The notes: generated from the sequence alone by a model not told the origin. 64,000 nt of DNA from Sphaerolaimus hirsutus (GCA_964036195.1 OZ038456.1:2418001-2482000), one strand, 5' to 3'; positions 45,680 to 56,980 are shown, counted from the stretch's first letter. Numbers and translations: made by a program.

Positions 45680-45697
45680 ACCCTGCTCGCTGCGCCA
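45680..45697 (-). promoter_or_regulatory. primer binding site, Ser-tRNA type
   Basis: Next to the 5' LTR (no spacer) the + strand reads accctgctcgctgcgcca, which looks like the 3' end of a serine tRNA (UGA type, from memory) including CCA. The minus strand, TGGCGCAGCGAGCAGGGT, would therefore be the primer site. Confidence 0.75.
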
Positions 45698-47019
45698 TGT
45701 GATGAAGCCACCGAAGTCAGCGTCTTCTACCACCGAATCCGGCAACTCCAAGACCGTAGTGAGAAACGGCCTTTAGAGTGGTTGATTTCCCGTTGTAGCC
45801 GAACGTCCACTTGTCGACAGCCAAGTTGAGTTTATTTTGTGGTTGCGTGTTGAAAAGGGGTTTCAAGATTGTTTCAGGTACTTTATTTGATCAGATACAG
45901 CCAAATATAAAAGCGCAAAGCCTAGCGAGCTTCCTAGTCGAAGTTTCTATCGCTAGCTTATTTTCGTTCAGAAGCTTGGGGTCAGAAGACTGAAGTAAAA
46001 ACTTCCAAAGTAGCTAAGACACGGAAATCATGTATAGAAAAACAGCTACAGTAATTTCCTAATACAAATACACAAATAATTCACAAATGCAACAAATAAA
46101 CACATCTAGCCGAAACAGTTGCCTTATACTGCGTGTGCATACATTCAAACAATTATGGTAAAGAAATACCAAGTACAAATTGGGCTAATAGAAAAACTAT
46201 TAATCTTGAGAGGCGCGAAGTCGGCAAACTCGGCCGATTTACTAATTTGGTTCAATTTGTCAAAAAACCTTGACGCACATTGGGACTAATATAATAGGGT
46301 TTGAAAACTGTAAATAGTAGTGCAAATGTTCCTAATGACGTAAATAGAGTAGGGTATATTCGATATAATAATAATAATCACTTCCTGGAAACGTATATTT
46401 CATAATGGATAAATTGGAACTTATTCAAGTAAATGGGTATAATATTTGAGCAGGGTTTGTAATATATCATTTGGTATAATTTGAGCAGGGTATTTACCAT
46501 AATGTCAAAGTAAGTATAATATAACTTGTGAGCAGGGTTATAATAATTATGCCTACGCGAAGGGCTTCATAAATACGTACAGTAAATGCTAGTTGCACAC
46601 AGGGCACTATTTCTCTATTAGGACGCTGGCCTAAGTAAATATGTAGCACATAAATATTTACAAGATTTGACTTTATCAACTTACAAGTAAACCATGTAAA
46701 TGTATATATAATAATGATCAGAAAATTATGGCGAGTTGAATGAGCCTAATTTCATATTAATACACCTAATAATAACTTATTCGACTTTTTAACCTAAATA
46801 TTTCACATAAACATATCAATAACTTACAATACACTTTCCTAATTAAATATTCTCCATGGATAAATAATATAATGTAGGAAATATAATTTGATATTTTGCG
46901 TGGTAAATAAATATAGTGCATGAAAAGTAAAATAGTGCAAATAAGTAAATGTGCGAATATGAGCCTAATTATCAATTCTCTGTATTTCTTTATCCATCCA
47001 TTTTGCCACGGTCAGCACA
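45698..47019 (-). repeat. 5' LTR of the BEL element (right in window)
   Basis: It has the same length as the left LTR. By eye about six single-base differences separate them (for example gttgac/gtcgac, ctattag/ctaatag, tagtgtagg/taatgtagg). It is followed by the target repeat TGTCA. Confidence 0.9.
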
Positions 47020-47934
47020 TGTCACATCAAACATTTATGCAAATGCATCCATGTTCACTTCCAATATCATTTATATTTTGTTCTGAGCAAGAACATGCTA
47101 TTTCTGCACAAAAAATTGCAAACGGTCGATGAAATGTGATTCACATCACAAATATTCAATTTAATTACTTTTACACTTAAAAATAACTGACTTTCAAGGT
47201 TTTCCGAAGCTCTACAGTACTTATATTAGCACAGAAAGCATAAGTGTGCATTCCCTACCAATTTATATGGCTTTTATTACCCCTAGAGGCGATTTTAGAC
47301 AGAAATAGGGCTAATTTTGACCCCAGCGATTTTTATTAAAAAAATCGATTTTTATTTTAAAAAATCGATATTTTTTTTAAAAGATCGGGGTCGTTAAAAA
47401 AAATCGATTTTTTTCCAACCCTAACCACTGGTGGTCGTTTTCATTGGTTTTGTGTATTTTTAGTGTCATTCTTGCATGCTATCATATAATAATAAGCAGT
47501 GATATGTAAGTGTAGTATAAAATATCCAGCCAATGTGGTTTCACATCCTTCTACAGTAGAAAACGCCAGTCTCAATGTATTAGCCTTCTTTTAGAACCTT
47601 ATTTAAGCACTTTTTCATGCCTAACTTCATTTGAACTCACGAACATTTGACAAATAGCAGTTTACATAACGAGTCAACATAAAAAGTGGATTTTTTGCAT
47701 AAAACCCCATCTGTAGTACTATCCCATGGCTCCACAGCCATTCGATGACTATATATCATCACAAGTACTGCCACTTGTTTGACTTAGAACCATATTTGGG
47801 AGCTTTCTAGGAAATGTCTTGACATTTTTTGAAAAAAAGCGAAAAAAGCGCGTTTTTTTTAAAAAAGAGCACTTTTTTTTAAAAAAAAGCGGGGTTGTTG
47901 AAAAAAGTGCTTTTTTTCCATCCCTATGTAGATA

Positions 47935-48565
47935 GATACATGGTTTTTAGATTTGTACCCCATGCACGGTTCATATAGATAGTAGATCACTCCTCCGAGC
48001 GATAGATAGCCGAAAACATTTTTGGGTGGGTTGGGGGGGTTGCTATTTTAAACGAAAATCAGGGCAGAATGTCTTAAAAATTGCTACAGACAGATAGGTG
48101 GATAGCTAGACAACTTTGGGGAAGCAAAGATAAATAAAATTTTGCCTCTGAGATAGGGATGGCAAACATATTTTTTAATGACTGTTTTTAAAAAAATGTT
48201 TAAAAAAACAACTTTTTTTTAAAAGTGAATTTTTTTATAAAGCTCCCACATATGGTTATGGGACTACACTAGGGATGGCCAAAAAAGGTTTTTTTTCAAT
48301 GCAAGGTTTAAAAAATAAAACCCGGTTTTTCAAAAAAAGGGTTTTATTTTAAAATAAAACCTGTTTTTTTTTTCAAAAGCTCCCAGATATTGCTTGTTTT
48401 CACATTGAACATTTATGCCAATGCATTCATGTACACTTCCAATATGATCAATGTTGTGTTCTGAGCAAGAACACACAATTTCTGCAAACAAGATTGCAAA
48501 TGGTCAATGAAATGTAATTCACACCACAAATAAACACCTACCCAGTCACATCTGGCACCCTATTT
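47935..48565. mobile_element. (GATA) element piece and two TAGGGATGG hAT-like fragments
   Basis: A gatagata/gatagctag section runs to about 48150. At 48154 TAGGGATGGCAAACATATT and at 48270 TAGGGATGGCCAAAAAAGG begin two left ends of the same hAT-like family as 35233-47423, each with a/t homopolymer arms. The second continues into gttctgagcaagaacacac. Right ends were not paired. Confidence 0.5.
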
Positions 48566-49628
48566 TTGATGACACTTGTGACATCTTATCTCCAGTTATA
48601 TGGTGCACCAGAAGCTGAAACTTGGGGGAAATATTGACACAACTTCCCTCTACTTTGCATGAATTGGGGGGGGGTCGTGGCGACCCCTTAGAGGGTGCAT
48701 TGCCATAGGTGCAAAAAATTTATTGGCTTTTCTGGTGTCCCGCACAGGTCTGGCACCCACTGATTTCTGAGCTGTGGGAGGGGTATAAATTTAAAATTTT
48801 GGGGATGTGTTGGCAACAACCCTCCCCTATTATACACTATTCAATAATGTGGGATTAATGTGAAAAATTTCTAAAATATTCTTTTTTCTCTAAAAAACAC
48901 GACAACCGAATAATAGATGGATGACAAAATAATTCACTTTTTGGAACTTTTTATTAGACACTTGAAGAGCTGGTTTACAATACTTTTAAGTGAGGGGTTT
49001 GATGATTCAAGTCATGTGAAGAATGACACCTCTAAAACGCCTGCATTGCAAAATTTATTTGGGGGGAATTTCAAAGTGTAAATTTTGTAATTTTTTGTTC
49101 CTGAAATGATGTCAATATGGTGTCATAAAATTCCCCCAAGTAAATTTTGCAATGCAGGCATTTTAGAGGTATGGTTCTTAACATAACTTTAACCATCAAA
49201 CTGTCCCCTTATAAAGTATCGTAAACCAGCTCTTCAAGTGTCTAATAAAAAAGTTCCGAAAAGAAAATTATTTGTCATCCATCTATTGGGGGATCGTGTT
49301 TTATAGAGAATAAAAGGATATTTTATAAATTTTGCCACATTAATCCCACATTATTGAATAGTGTGAGTGTGAGTAGGGGAGGGGTGTTGCCAACACATCC
49401 CCAAAATTTAAGATTTATACCCCTCCCACAGCTCAGAAATCAGTGGGTGTCGGACCTGTGCGGGACACCAGAAAAGCCAATAAATTTTTTGCACTTACGG
49501 TGACACACTGTAAAGGGGTCGCCGCGACCCCCCCAATTCATGCAAAGTATAGGGGAGGTTGCGCCAGTATCTCCCCTAAGTTTCAGCTTCTGGCGCGCCC
49601 TATGACTGGAGATAGGATGCCACAAGTG
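48566..49628. mobile_element. 1.06 kb fold-back element
   Basis: The two halves are inverted copies for about 450 bases each: cacttgtgacatcttatctc, gaagctgaaacttgggg, ttggcttttctggtgtcccg and gggatgtgttggcaacaa all recur in reverse between 49340 and 49628. Even the centre is partly paired (cctctaaaacgcctgcattg). No coding frame and no clear target duplication was found. Confidence 0.75.
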
Positions 49629-50440
49629 AAATTTTTTGGCTACTACCCCCTAAACCCCCCCCCCCCCCAAATCGGCCAGCTATCTACCTAACCGGAGCTA
49701 TCTACCTAAGCGGAGCGGAGAAACTATACTCCAATTTTCATTCAAAATTGCTATTTTTCATACCTCTTTAAAGATTTTCACGTCCAAAATCATAGTTCTG
49801 GTTCCTATTTGCCTATTTTCAGCTATATTTAGTGCTATAATATGCTCTTGTATACCCATTTTGAGCCATTTTACACCTACTTTTAGCGATTTTTCACTCT
49901 TTTCTTCTTTTATGCCCTGAAAAAGCCTATATATCGAACCACCACAACCCCCCCCCAACCCACCCCAGAAAATTTTTCAGCTATCTATCCCTCCGGAGGA
50001 GCGATTTGCTATCTATCCAACCACTTGGAGGGAGGGTCAATATTCAAGATACCCCTGATAAGATACCCCTGATTAGAGGTGCCGTTGCTGCTCTATTAGA
50101 GGCTGCCGTTCTATTTTGTCACTGAAATTTTTCTCACATTTTCTATTTGAACAGTCTTTTTAATCAAACACAAGGAATATTTCAATATCAAAGGATCAAT
50201 TCAAACAACACCAAATGTGAAAACATCCCCTGAATCATAGTTGTGAAAGCTATTGATGTTCTTACCACCTATTTTTCAAATATTTATGTTTGGCCTCGCC
50301 CAACGTCATTTCTACCTGCCATTCTATTGGAGGATGCTGCGGTATTGTTTTCATGAGAGACTGCCAAAACCTGCCATTCTATTACCGGTGCCGTTCTATT
50401 AGAAGAAATAGGAATATGTATGGTACATTTTTTTATCTAT
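49629..50440. other. G/C-run GATA-type element and a near-complete CCGTTCTATT MITE
   Basis: From 49640 to 50040 the text is ggctactaccccctaaacc, long C runs, agctatctacc and a core like that of 34080-34330, inverted. From about 50080 to 50412 follows a copy of the 18391-18768 MITE (gccgttctatt repeats, ttagaagaaatagg) whose left tip is missing. No gene is seen. Confidence 0.5.
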
Positions 50441-50738
50441 TAGGCAGCGTTTGTAGTCCTCCCGTAGGGTGCGAACAAAAAATTCACATTTGTCGTAGCC
50501 AGTCTAACCTTTGTCGTAGCCAAACTGCGTTTGTCGGATTTCATCGAGGCTGATTTCGATATTTTCGCTTGTCGGAGTTATCGAGGCCGAAATGTCGTCA
50601 CACTCATAAAAATCTGAATTTTTTTTCAATTTTCATCGAAAAATGACCGTGACGACACAATTTTTTTGTCGTCACACGAAATCCGTGTAAACACGGCCTA
50701 ACATTATCCATGAAAATATGGTAGTATTGATTGCATAG

Positions 50739-51213
50739 CCTTCTGTCCACCTACACAGCAAAAAATGGGTTCGTGAAGTGTGTGGAAGTGCGCTCTGTGA
50801 AGACACTTCCACTCACTTCACGAAGTTTTCGGTGAAGTGTCTTCTACTCACTTCACCTAGCTTCACGAAGACCAAAATTCGTGAAGTGCACTTCACGAAC
50901 CTTTGCAGCATACTTTGCATGGTTCCTGAAGTGCTGTGAAGCATCTGGAATGCAGTGAAGTGTCTTCACGCCGACATTGCGCGTCTGCGTGAAGTCACTT
51001 CAGGACACTTCACCGCGCATCAAACATCCATTTTTTGCTGTGCTACATGTGCACGCTGCCCGCACTCAGGCCCGACCTGGGGCTGTGGATGCTGCGCAAG
51101 TGCAAGCCCGGCTTCGAGTTCGTGCCCGTGAAGCGGCGCTGCGCCGGTCGCTCGGCCATCCGCCGCACTCAAGTTTCCCTGTGCGGCGCCCAGACCGGCG
51201 GCTGCCAGGCCGT
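50739..51213 (+). pseudogene. exon E2 of unit 4, interrupted by a MITE
   Basis: It starts after the acceptor gattgcatag like E2 of unit 3. After 15 bases it is broken by the 289 bp element at 50754-51042 and resumes at 51043 with ctacatgtgcacgctgcc. Insert plus target repeat is 292 bases, so the frame is lost. The rest (CKPGFEFVPVKRRCAGR, CGAQTGGCQ) is otherwise intact with one Arg-Ala to Arg-Thr type change. Confidence 0.7.
50754..51042. mobile_element. CACAG-ended palindromic MITE in exon E2
   Basis: Terminal repeats CACAGCAAAAAATGG and CCATTTTTTGCTGTG are perfect; target CTA is duplicated (50751-50753 and 51043-51045), and the empty site cacctacatgtgc is in E2 of unit 3. CACAG ends with a 3 bp target fit EnSpm/CACTA. 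The whole interior is packed with gtgaag/cttcac words in both directions, such as gtgaagtgtcttc. Confidence 0.8.
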
Positions 51214-52029
51214 GTGTTGCCGTCTACACCTTACAATCAAATCTACCATTTCCCATCTGAATAAATGAAATCTACCACTTCCCATCTGAATAAATGAACA
51301 GACATGAAAAATTTCACACCACATTGTTCCCACTTTGACCCTACACACACTAGTTTTCACCGTGACCGATGTGAAAACTGAAATGGCGACATGGCGACCC
51401 CACCCACTCGAAATACCCCCCTCCAAAATGATTACAGGTATTTATCCCCCCATGGACATCTTCCCCCAGGGGATGATATAGTCCTCGAGGACTATATCGC
51501 CCGACAGTCCTTGAGTTATGAGGACTATATCAACCCATTATGCATTACATTGACCCGCTGCACGCGGCCTTGCGTACACCCGTTGCCCGCGAAGGTCACA
51601 GCAGAAGGTCAATATTTAGGTGACCTCTGCATGCTGAAAACTATAGTGCCCATCACATTACAGTGTGGGTCAAATAGCAATGTGAGATAATGTGTTAAAT
51701 TGTGAGAGCAATGTAATTGTAATGAGAGTTAAAAAAGGGGTTTTATTTGGATGGGATATGGTAGTTTTTATTGTATAGTGAAGAGAAAGAGAAGATTGTA
51801 TTTTGTCAGTGAAGCGAGAAAAAAATTCTTGAGTGCAAATTCAATTTTATCGTGTATGTAAAGAGCTGTATAACCAAAGAATCTCATTCTAAGTTAAAAT
51901 ATGTCTACATCAATAAATGAATGTATGAAATGCATTTCGATGAAAATGCAATTTGAGTTTGCACTTTCAATGTGGGCCACCCTCCTTTTGACCCATTTGT
52001 CTTGACTGCTATGTAACATGAGACAACAG

Positions 52030-52752
52030 ATGCATTTAAAATTATTTATTGACGCGTGGCGCTCCACAATTATGCACGCGTCGGTTAGGCCCATTGGCAT
52101 TGATTATCGAATTTGTGAGTGCATGAAGAAAAATGCATGCAACTTCAAAACTCAATTTCTCGGCCATTTCTCAGCCGATTTTCACCACTGAACACTTAAA
52201 CTGATCAGAATCACATTGAGATTTCATTTTTAATGGTGTTGCATGTGTTGCATTATGGTAATCATGACAGACATAACATCAATGCAACACAAACAAAACA
52301 TTAATGCAACACGGACAAAAATTTCAATGCAACACAGACAAAACACCAATGCAACACAACAAAATGCCAAAGCATTTTGTCTGTGATCCATTGGTGTTTT
52401 GTCTGTGTTGCATTGATGTTTTGTCTGTGTTGCATTGATGTTTTGTCTGTGTTGCATTGATTTTTTGTCTGTGTTGCATTAATGTTTTGTCTGTGGTCCA
52501 TTGGCGTTTTGTCTGTTATGATTACCATACTGCTACACATGCAACACCATTAAAAATGAAATCTCCATGTGATTCTGATCATTTTAAGTGTTCAGTGGTG
52601 AAAATCGGCTGAGAAATGGCCGAGAAATTGAGTTTTGAAGTTGCATGCATTTTTCTTCATGCACTCACACAATCAATAATCGATGCCAATGGGCCTAACA
52701 GACGCGTGCATAACTGTGGAGCGCCACGCGTCAATAAATAATTTTAAACTGA
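52030..52752. repeat. 720 bp palindrome with a ~22 bp tandem repeat at its centre
   Basis: Arms of about 345 bases (attgacgcgtggcgctccac, tcagccgattttcaccactg and their inverses) surround a centre near 52375. Around the centre the unit acagacaaaacatcaatgcaac repeats on the left and its inverse on the right. The same words occur at 2270-2610 and 60220-60420 without the second arm. Confidence 0.8.
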
Positions 52753-53114
52753 TGCAAGTGTTGTTCTTGCATCAAATTAGATAAAATAAAAAATCACATA
52801 GCACACATTCCCATGGCCAAACAGACGCCCCAATAGAGTAATTAGAGTGGGCGGGGGTCAATGTACTATTTAATACTATTTTGTATGGAGGACTACTTCC
52901 CCCCACGTTATAAAAGTTGGGTCGAAGTAGTCCTCGGGCTGATGTAGTCCTCAAGGGCTATATCAACCCAGGGGGGAAGATGTCCATGGGGGGATAGGGT
53001 ACGTAACCCAGTTTTAACGTGTGTTCTGCATTGTACAGAACACAAACTGCAGTATTTGTCATCTACGTTCACGTTACACTAAGTTTTAGGGGGGGGGGTA
53101 TTTCGAGGGGGGGG

Positions 53115-54475
53115 GGTTAATTCGAGGTAATACGGTACCTACCGTATTTCTTTGAAATACACCCAGGGGGTTTATTTTTTCAGGGTGCAAATTTTGAGGG
53201 GAGTTTCGAGGGGGGCTTATTCCGGGGGAATTTTTATGAATGGTCGTAGTAAAGTATAGTATAGATCTATAGTAAAGTATAGTATCATACTATCATAGAT
53301 CGTTCCATAAACAAGGCCATGTATAGCTGCGATGTAAATTCACAGCTATAAATGTATCATGTTCATTGGATACATGATCTAACTTATTCCAGACGGGGTG
53401 TATTTCGAGGGGGTGTAATTGAAGGGGGGTATTTCAAAGAAATATGGTATTTTTATGTGTATACAACACTGGATAGTGTTACTAGTCAGCAAGCTTTAAA
53501 TTGGGATGGGAACCTGTTGACAAACAAATAGATAGCACTGCATTTGCATCGCTGCACTTTATGCAGCAAATTTTTTTGGCGCTGGCGCTATTGGCGCTTG
53601 GCGCCATCATCCCCTGGCGCCATTGGCGCTTGGCGCCATGGTCTAGACGAAATACGTATAGCTGCGATGTGATTTGGCAGCTATTAAAACATCATGTTCA
53701 TTGCAAACATGATGTATCTACCTTATTACAGATGGGGGTGTCGAGTGGGGGTTATTTTTTACCCAGCTCGCTCAGACCTGAGGTATTTCGAAGGGGAATT
53801 AATTCAAGGGGTATTTGGAGCAAATATGGTAACATATTGCTTCTCTAAAAAAGCTTCTGTTATGCAGAGTTGTTAGAATTACTGAACTTTTTTAAAAGTA
53901 TATGTAAACGTTAATTCGAGGTAATACGGTACCTACCGTATTTCTTTGAAATACACCCAGGGGTTTTTTTTTTCAGGGTGCAAATTTTGAGGGGAGTTTC
54001 GAGGGGGGCTTATTCCGGGGGAATTTTTATGAATGGTCGTAGTAAAGTATAGTTTTTTTGTACCCAAAACGTAATTAATTGACCAAATAGGATATATTTA
54101 TTTTGGTCATACTATCATAGATCGTTCCATAAACAAGGCCATGTATAGCTGCGATGTAAATTCACAGCTATAAATGTATCATGTTCATTGGATACATGAT
54201 CTAACTTATTCCAGACGGGGTGTATTTCGAGGGGGTGTAATTGAAGGGGGGTATTTCAAAGAAATATGGTATTTTTATGTGTATACAACACTGGATAGTG
54301 TTACTAGTCAGCAAGCTTTAAATTGGGATGGGAACCTGTTGACAAACAAATAGATAGCACTGCATTTGCATCGCTGCACTTTATGCAGCAAATTTTTTTG
54401 GCGCTGGCGCTATTGGCGCTTGGCGCCATCATCCCCTGGCGCCATTGGCGCTTGGCGCCATGGTCTAGAAAAGCG
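53115..54475. repeat. two direct copies of a ~0.5 kb block
   Basis: 53115-53645 and 53911-54475 are nearly the same, each running from ttaattcgaggtaatacgg through ctaccgtatttctttgaaat to gcgcttggcgccatggtct. The second has about 60 extra bases (about 54055-54110). Each contains a MITE with CCGTATTTCTTTG ends followed by the start of a GCGCC-rich element. The region between (53646-53910) is another MITE fragment. Confidence 0.75.
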
Positions 54476-54600
54476 CCATGGCGCTTTTGGCGCTTGGCGC
54501 TATTTTGCTGTGGCGCCATTGGCGCTTGGCGCTCGCATGCCAAAAGCGCCATGGCGCTTTTGGCGCTTGGCGCCAAAAGTCTGGCGCTTTTTACATCACT
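54390..54600. mobile_element. GCGCC-rich element
   Basis: It runs from ttggcgctggcgctattggc to ctggcgctttttacatcact, the mirror of 5430-5655. Many strings such as aaaagcgccatggcgctttt are self-complementary. Confidence 0.6.
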
Positions 54601-56162
54601 AATCACAGCCCAAAATTGAACAAAACTATTTTGGTAATGGGCATGAAATATGATCACCAAAAGGATCGTTTTGCACTTGCCACCCCAAAAGTGCAAACTG
54701 AGGGTATTACCATAGCCACAAGACAAAATTTAAATAAACTATTAGCATCAGCCTATGACCCAATGGGTTTTACAGCACCCATCACCTTGACACTAAAAAC
54801 TCAACTGTATTTATGTACTCTTGCGAGAAACAAAAACATCACAATGGGAGGAGGAAAACGAAGACTCAAAAGCACAAAATCTAATGGCATCCATGAAGTA
54901 TCATCTGAAGCAATTGAGTCAATTCGAATTATCTGACTCCTTCCACAGTTTTGGAATTGATGTTTTTGATAAAACTCAAAAAACGGAATTGCATTTTCTG
55001 TGATGCATCAAAGCTGGGGTACGCCATGTTTGCTTACGTGCGACAGCAAACCCCATATAGCAAAACAGCATACTGCACTGCGTTTATTACAGCAAAAACA
55101 AAATTGTCGCCACTTCCATCCAAAAGCAGAGCCACCGCCCCAATAACTAGACTAGAGTTGCTCTCAGTAACTATTGGAGCTGAATTGGAGCAAAATATCT
55201 TCATGAAGAGTTGATACAGCTGGGGGGTTGGATGGTTGATTCCATTTTTGTTTGGACTGATCGTACAGTAGTGCCGGGATGGCTGAAAACTGCAAAGATG
55301 CTAGCCCATTTTTTGTAAATAACAGGGTTAAACGTATAAATTAGTTGAGTAGCATTTGTCAGCTTAAAGTAGTCAAAGTAGCAACAGAACATAATCCAGC
55401 AGACATAGCGTCAAGGGGATGCACTATAGATGAGCTGCTGAATTCCAATTTATGGAAAGTCGGTCCACCATTTTTACAAGATCAAATCCCAGATGAAATG
55501 CTGGACGTAACTCAATATCAACAAGTGACAACTGAACTATTTAGCAAAGGGCACCAACATCATACATAGGCAGATGTGGGCTGGGCTGGAATGGAAATTC
55601 ACATAGAAAGATTTAGTAAATTAACAAATCTGTTGAATACAATTGTGAGAGTGCACATATTCACAAAATTCTTTGTGCATCCCTGCAACAGAATAATCGA
55701 GGGATTTTTGTCAGGACACATAACTGATGCAGAAAGGGAATCAGCTTGGCACTCAGCATTACAACTGGTTCAACAAAAAGAATGTAGCAAATTAATCAAT
55801 CAAGTAAAAAAACATAGTCATGAGGAACTTGTATGGAGCGATAGTCTGAGTTTACTTCTGCCGGCTACACACTTGTCCAAAGATGAAACCAGACAGCCAG
55901 TCACTTTGTACTTTTTGCCAAAAATAGGACATTTCACAATGCTAATGATAGAACATTATCACAGAGTAGCACAACATGGTGGTGTTTTACACACAGTAGC
56001 AGATTTAAGAGAGCAGTGTTGGTTGCCAAATGCAAAAAAAATAGTAGCATCAATTATACAAAAATGTGTAACATGCCGCAAAGCAGTGGGAGGTAATTTT
56101 GCATTACCGGAATTTCACACTTTGCCACTCAACAGAACGCAAAAAAAGTTTGAAACATTATT
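54600..56162 (+). pseudogene. BEL/Pao pol relic (RT end, RNase H, integrase zinc domain)
   Basis: Several frames in sequence give the late RT/connection motif (LLASAYDPMGFTAPITL), an RNase H start (CDASKLGYAMFAYV), RLELLSVTIGAE, then EHNPADIASRGCTIDELL, and the integrase zinc site (HYHRVAQHGGVLHT, then CVTCRKAV). Frame changes lie near 54930, 55215 and 55340, and a stop at 55567. The 5' part and the integrase core are absent; the copy is cut at 56162 by a TTTACG-repeat element. It is not closely similar to the element at 35551-47019 and keeps part of the region that element lacks. Confidence 0.85.
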
Positions 56163-56980
56163 CAGGTATTTATACTTACGTTTACGTTTACGTTTACGTT
56201 TACGTTTTCCAAAAATACCATTACGTTTTGTTAGATTTTCCTGACCAAAATACCCGGGTAATAGGGAAAACGTAAAAACTTGTGATCGTTCACATGATAC
56301 ATACATACAAAAATGTAGGTTATGAAAAAAGTGACTGCACGCTTGCACTTACACATGGAATACTGGGTACATATTCATAAATGTGTTCAAAAGCTGAACA
56401 CAAAAACCTTTTTGTTTGATTCTGGAGCGTTGCGTTTATAATTTTTTTTGTGATGAATTCCGACGTCACCATGAATTCCGACTTGCAACAACTGTGAGTA
56501 GTACATGTTTCGAAAACTGGCAGGGCGAGTGCAAGCTCTGGTGCCAATCCCAGACTCTGTAGGATGCCCTGTAAAATGTAAAATTTCATGCAAATGTCAA
56601 AACTCATGTAAAATGCCCAGCAAAATGGCAAAGATTTGCCACCTTCCAGGGCACTTTGCAAGACTTTAAACACCTTGCATGCCATTTGACATTTTACAAT
56701 CCATTTTACAGGGTCTGGGACTCCCCCAGAATCACCAGTGTTAGTTGGATTTAGCCACACTTACTACAGAAGGTGGTGCAGATGGAATGATTGACCCACC
56801 TGAAGGTGAAAATAATGGTATATTCCAAAGCACAATGGCAAATAAGGTGTGTAATTTTTTTACGTATTCCTTGGTATTTCAAAAATACCTTACGTTTTAG
56901 TATTTATACTTTTTATTTGGAAAAGGTATTTACGTTTACGTTTACGTTTTCCAAAAATACCAATATTTGCACAACTCTGG
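56163..56980. mobile_element. TTTACG-repeat transposon, left end missing
   Basis: It matches 9588-10935 from tatttatacttacgtttacg to the end CAACTCTGG, but without the nested MITE, and so supplies the empty site (ccagtgttagttgg) for it. It contains an internal ccctgtaaaatg/cattttacaggg pair at about 56567-56712. Confidence 0.7.

Larger units (their letters stand above)
35551..47019 (-). mobile_element. BEL/Pao LTR retroelement with envelope-like gene, RT core missing
   Basis: The 11.5 kb element is transcribed on the minus strand. LTRs of 1322 bp (35551-36872 and 45698-47019) differ at about six positions by eye, and TGTCA is duplicated at 35546-35550 and 47020-47024. Order on the minus strand is LTR, tRNA primer site, 1.2 kb leader, gag, nucleocapsid/protease, RNase H plus integrase, envelope-like frame, LTR. 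The RT catalytic region is absent and there are two in-frame stops and one frame break. The insertion is recent by LTR identity yet cannot make its own RT, so mobilisation in trans by a relative is my inference. Confidence 0.88.
35233..47423. mobile_element. inner hAT-like element, split by the BEL element
   Basis: Ends are TAGGGTTGGCAAGCG and ..TTTTTTTCCAACCCTA, with a perfect 8 bp repeat accactgg at 35225-35232 and 47424-47431. Left remnant 35233-35550 and right remnant 47025-47423 together make about 0.7 kb. The right remnant (gttctgagcaagaacatgc, ttgcaaacggtc) matches about 48390-48540. Confidence 0.85.
35035..47926. mobile_element. outer hAT-like element of the nest
   Basis: It is defined by a perfect 8 bp repeat tgtagata at 35027-35034 and 47927-47934. 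The left end is cagcgctggcatggccagcgc; the right end is tttttttccatcccta. The ends pair poorly, but the interior has the same gcgcgcaagcgcgc and actaggtattttgtaaa block as its relatives. It was 0.7 kb or so before the next element was inserted at 35233. Confidence 0.65.
29415..50698. mobile_element. Harbinger-like element expanded by nested insertions
   Basis: The left end GGCGGCGTTTACACGGATTTC is matched by the inverse of the right end, GGCCGTGTTTACACGGATTTC. The target TAA is duplicated at 29412-29414 and 50699-50701, and the empty site cgcataacattatcc is present at about 19380-19394. A 3 bp TWA duplication with such ends fits PIF/Harbinger. Motifs tggctacgacaaa and gtcgtcac recur near both ends. 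An inner inverted pair (cacgagctgtgaacgtg at about 29746 and its reverse at about 32612) suggests an older element end inside. No DDE transposase was recognised. Most of the 21.3 kb is later insertions. Confidence 0.75.

Noticed and set aside
35551-47019. Ty3/gypsy-type errantivirus
   Set aside because: The gag string, Pao-type peptidase, RNase H sequence and DUF5641-like tail are of BEL/Pao type.
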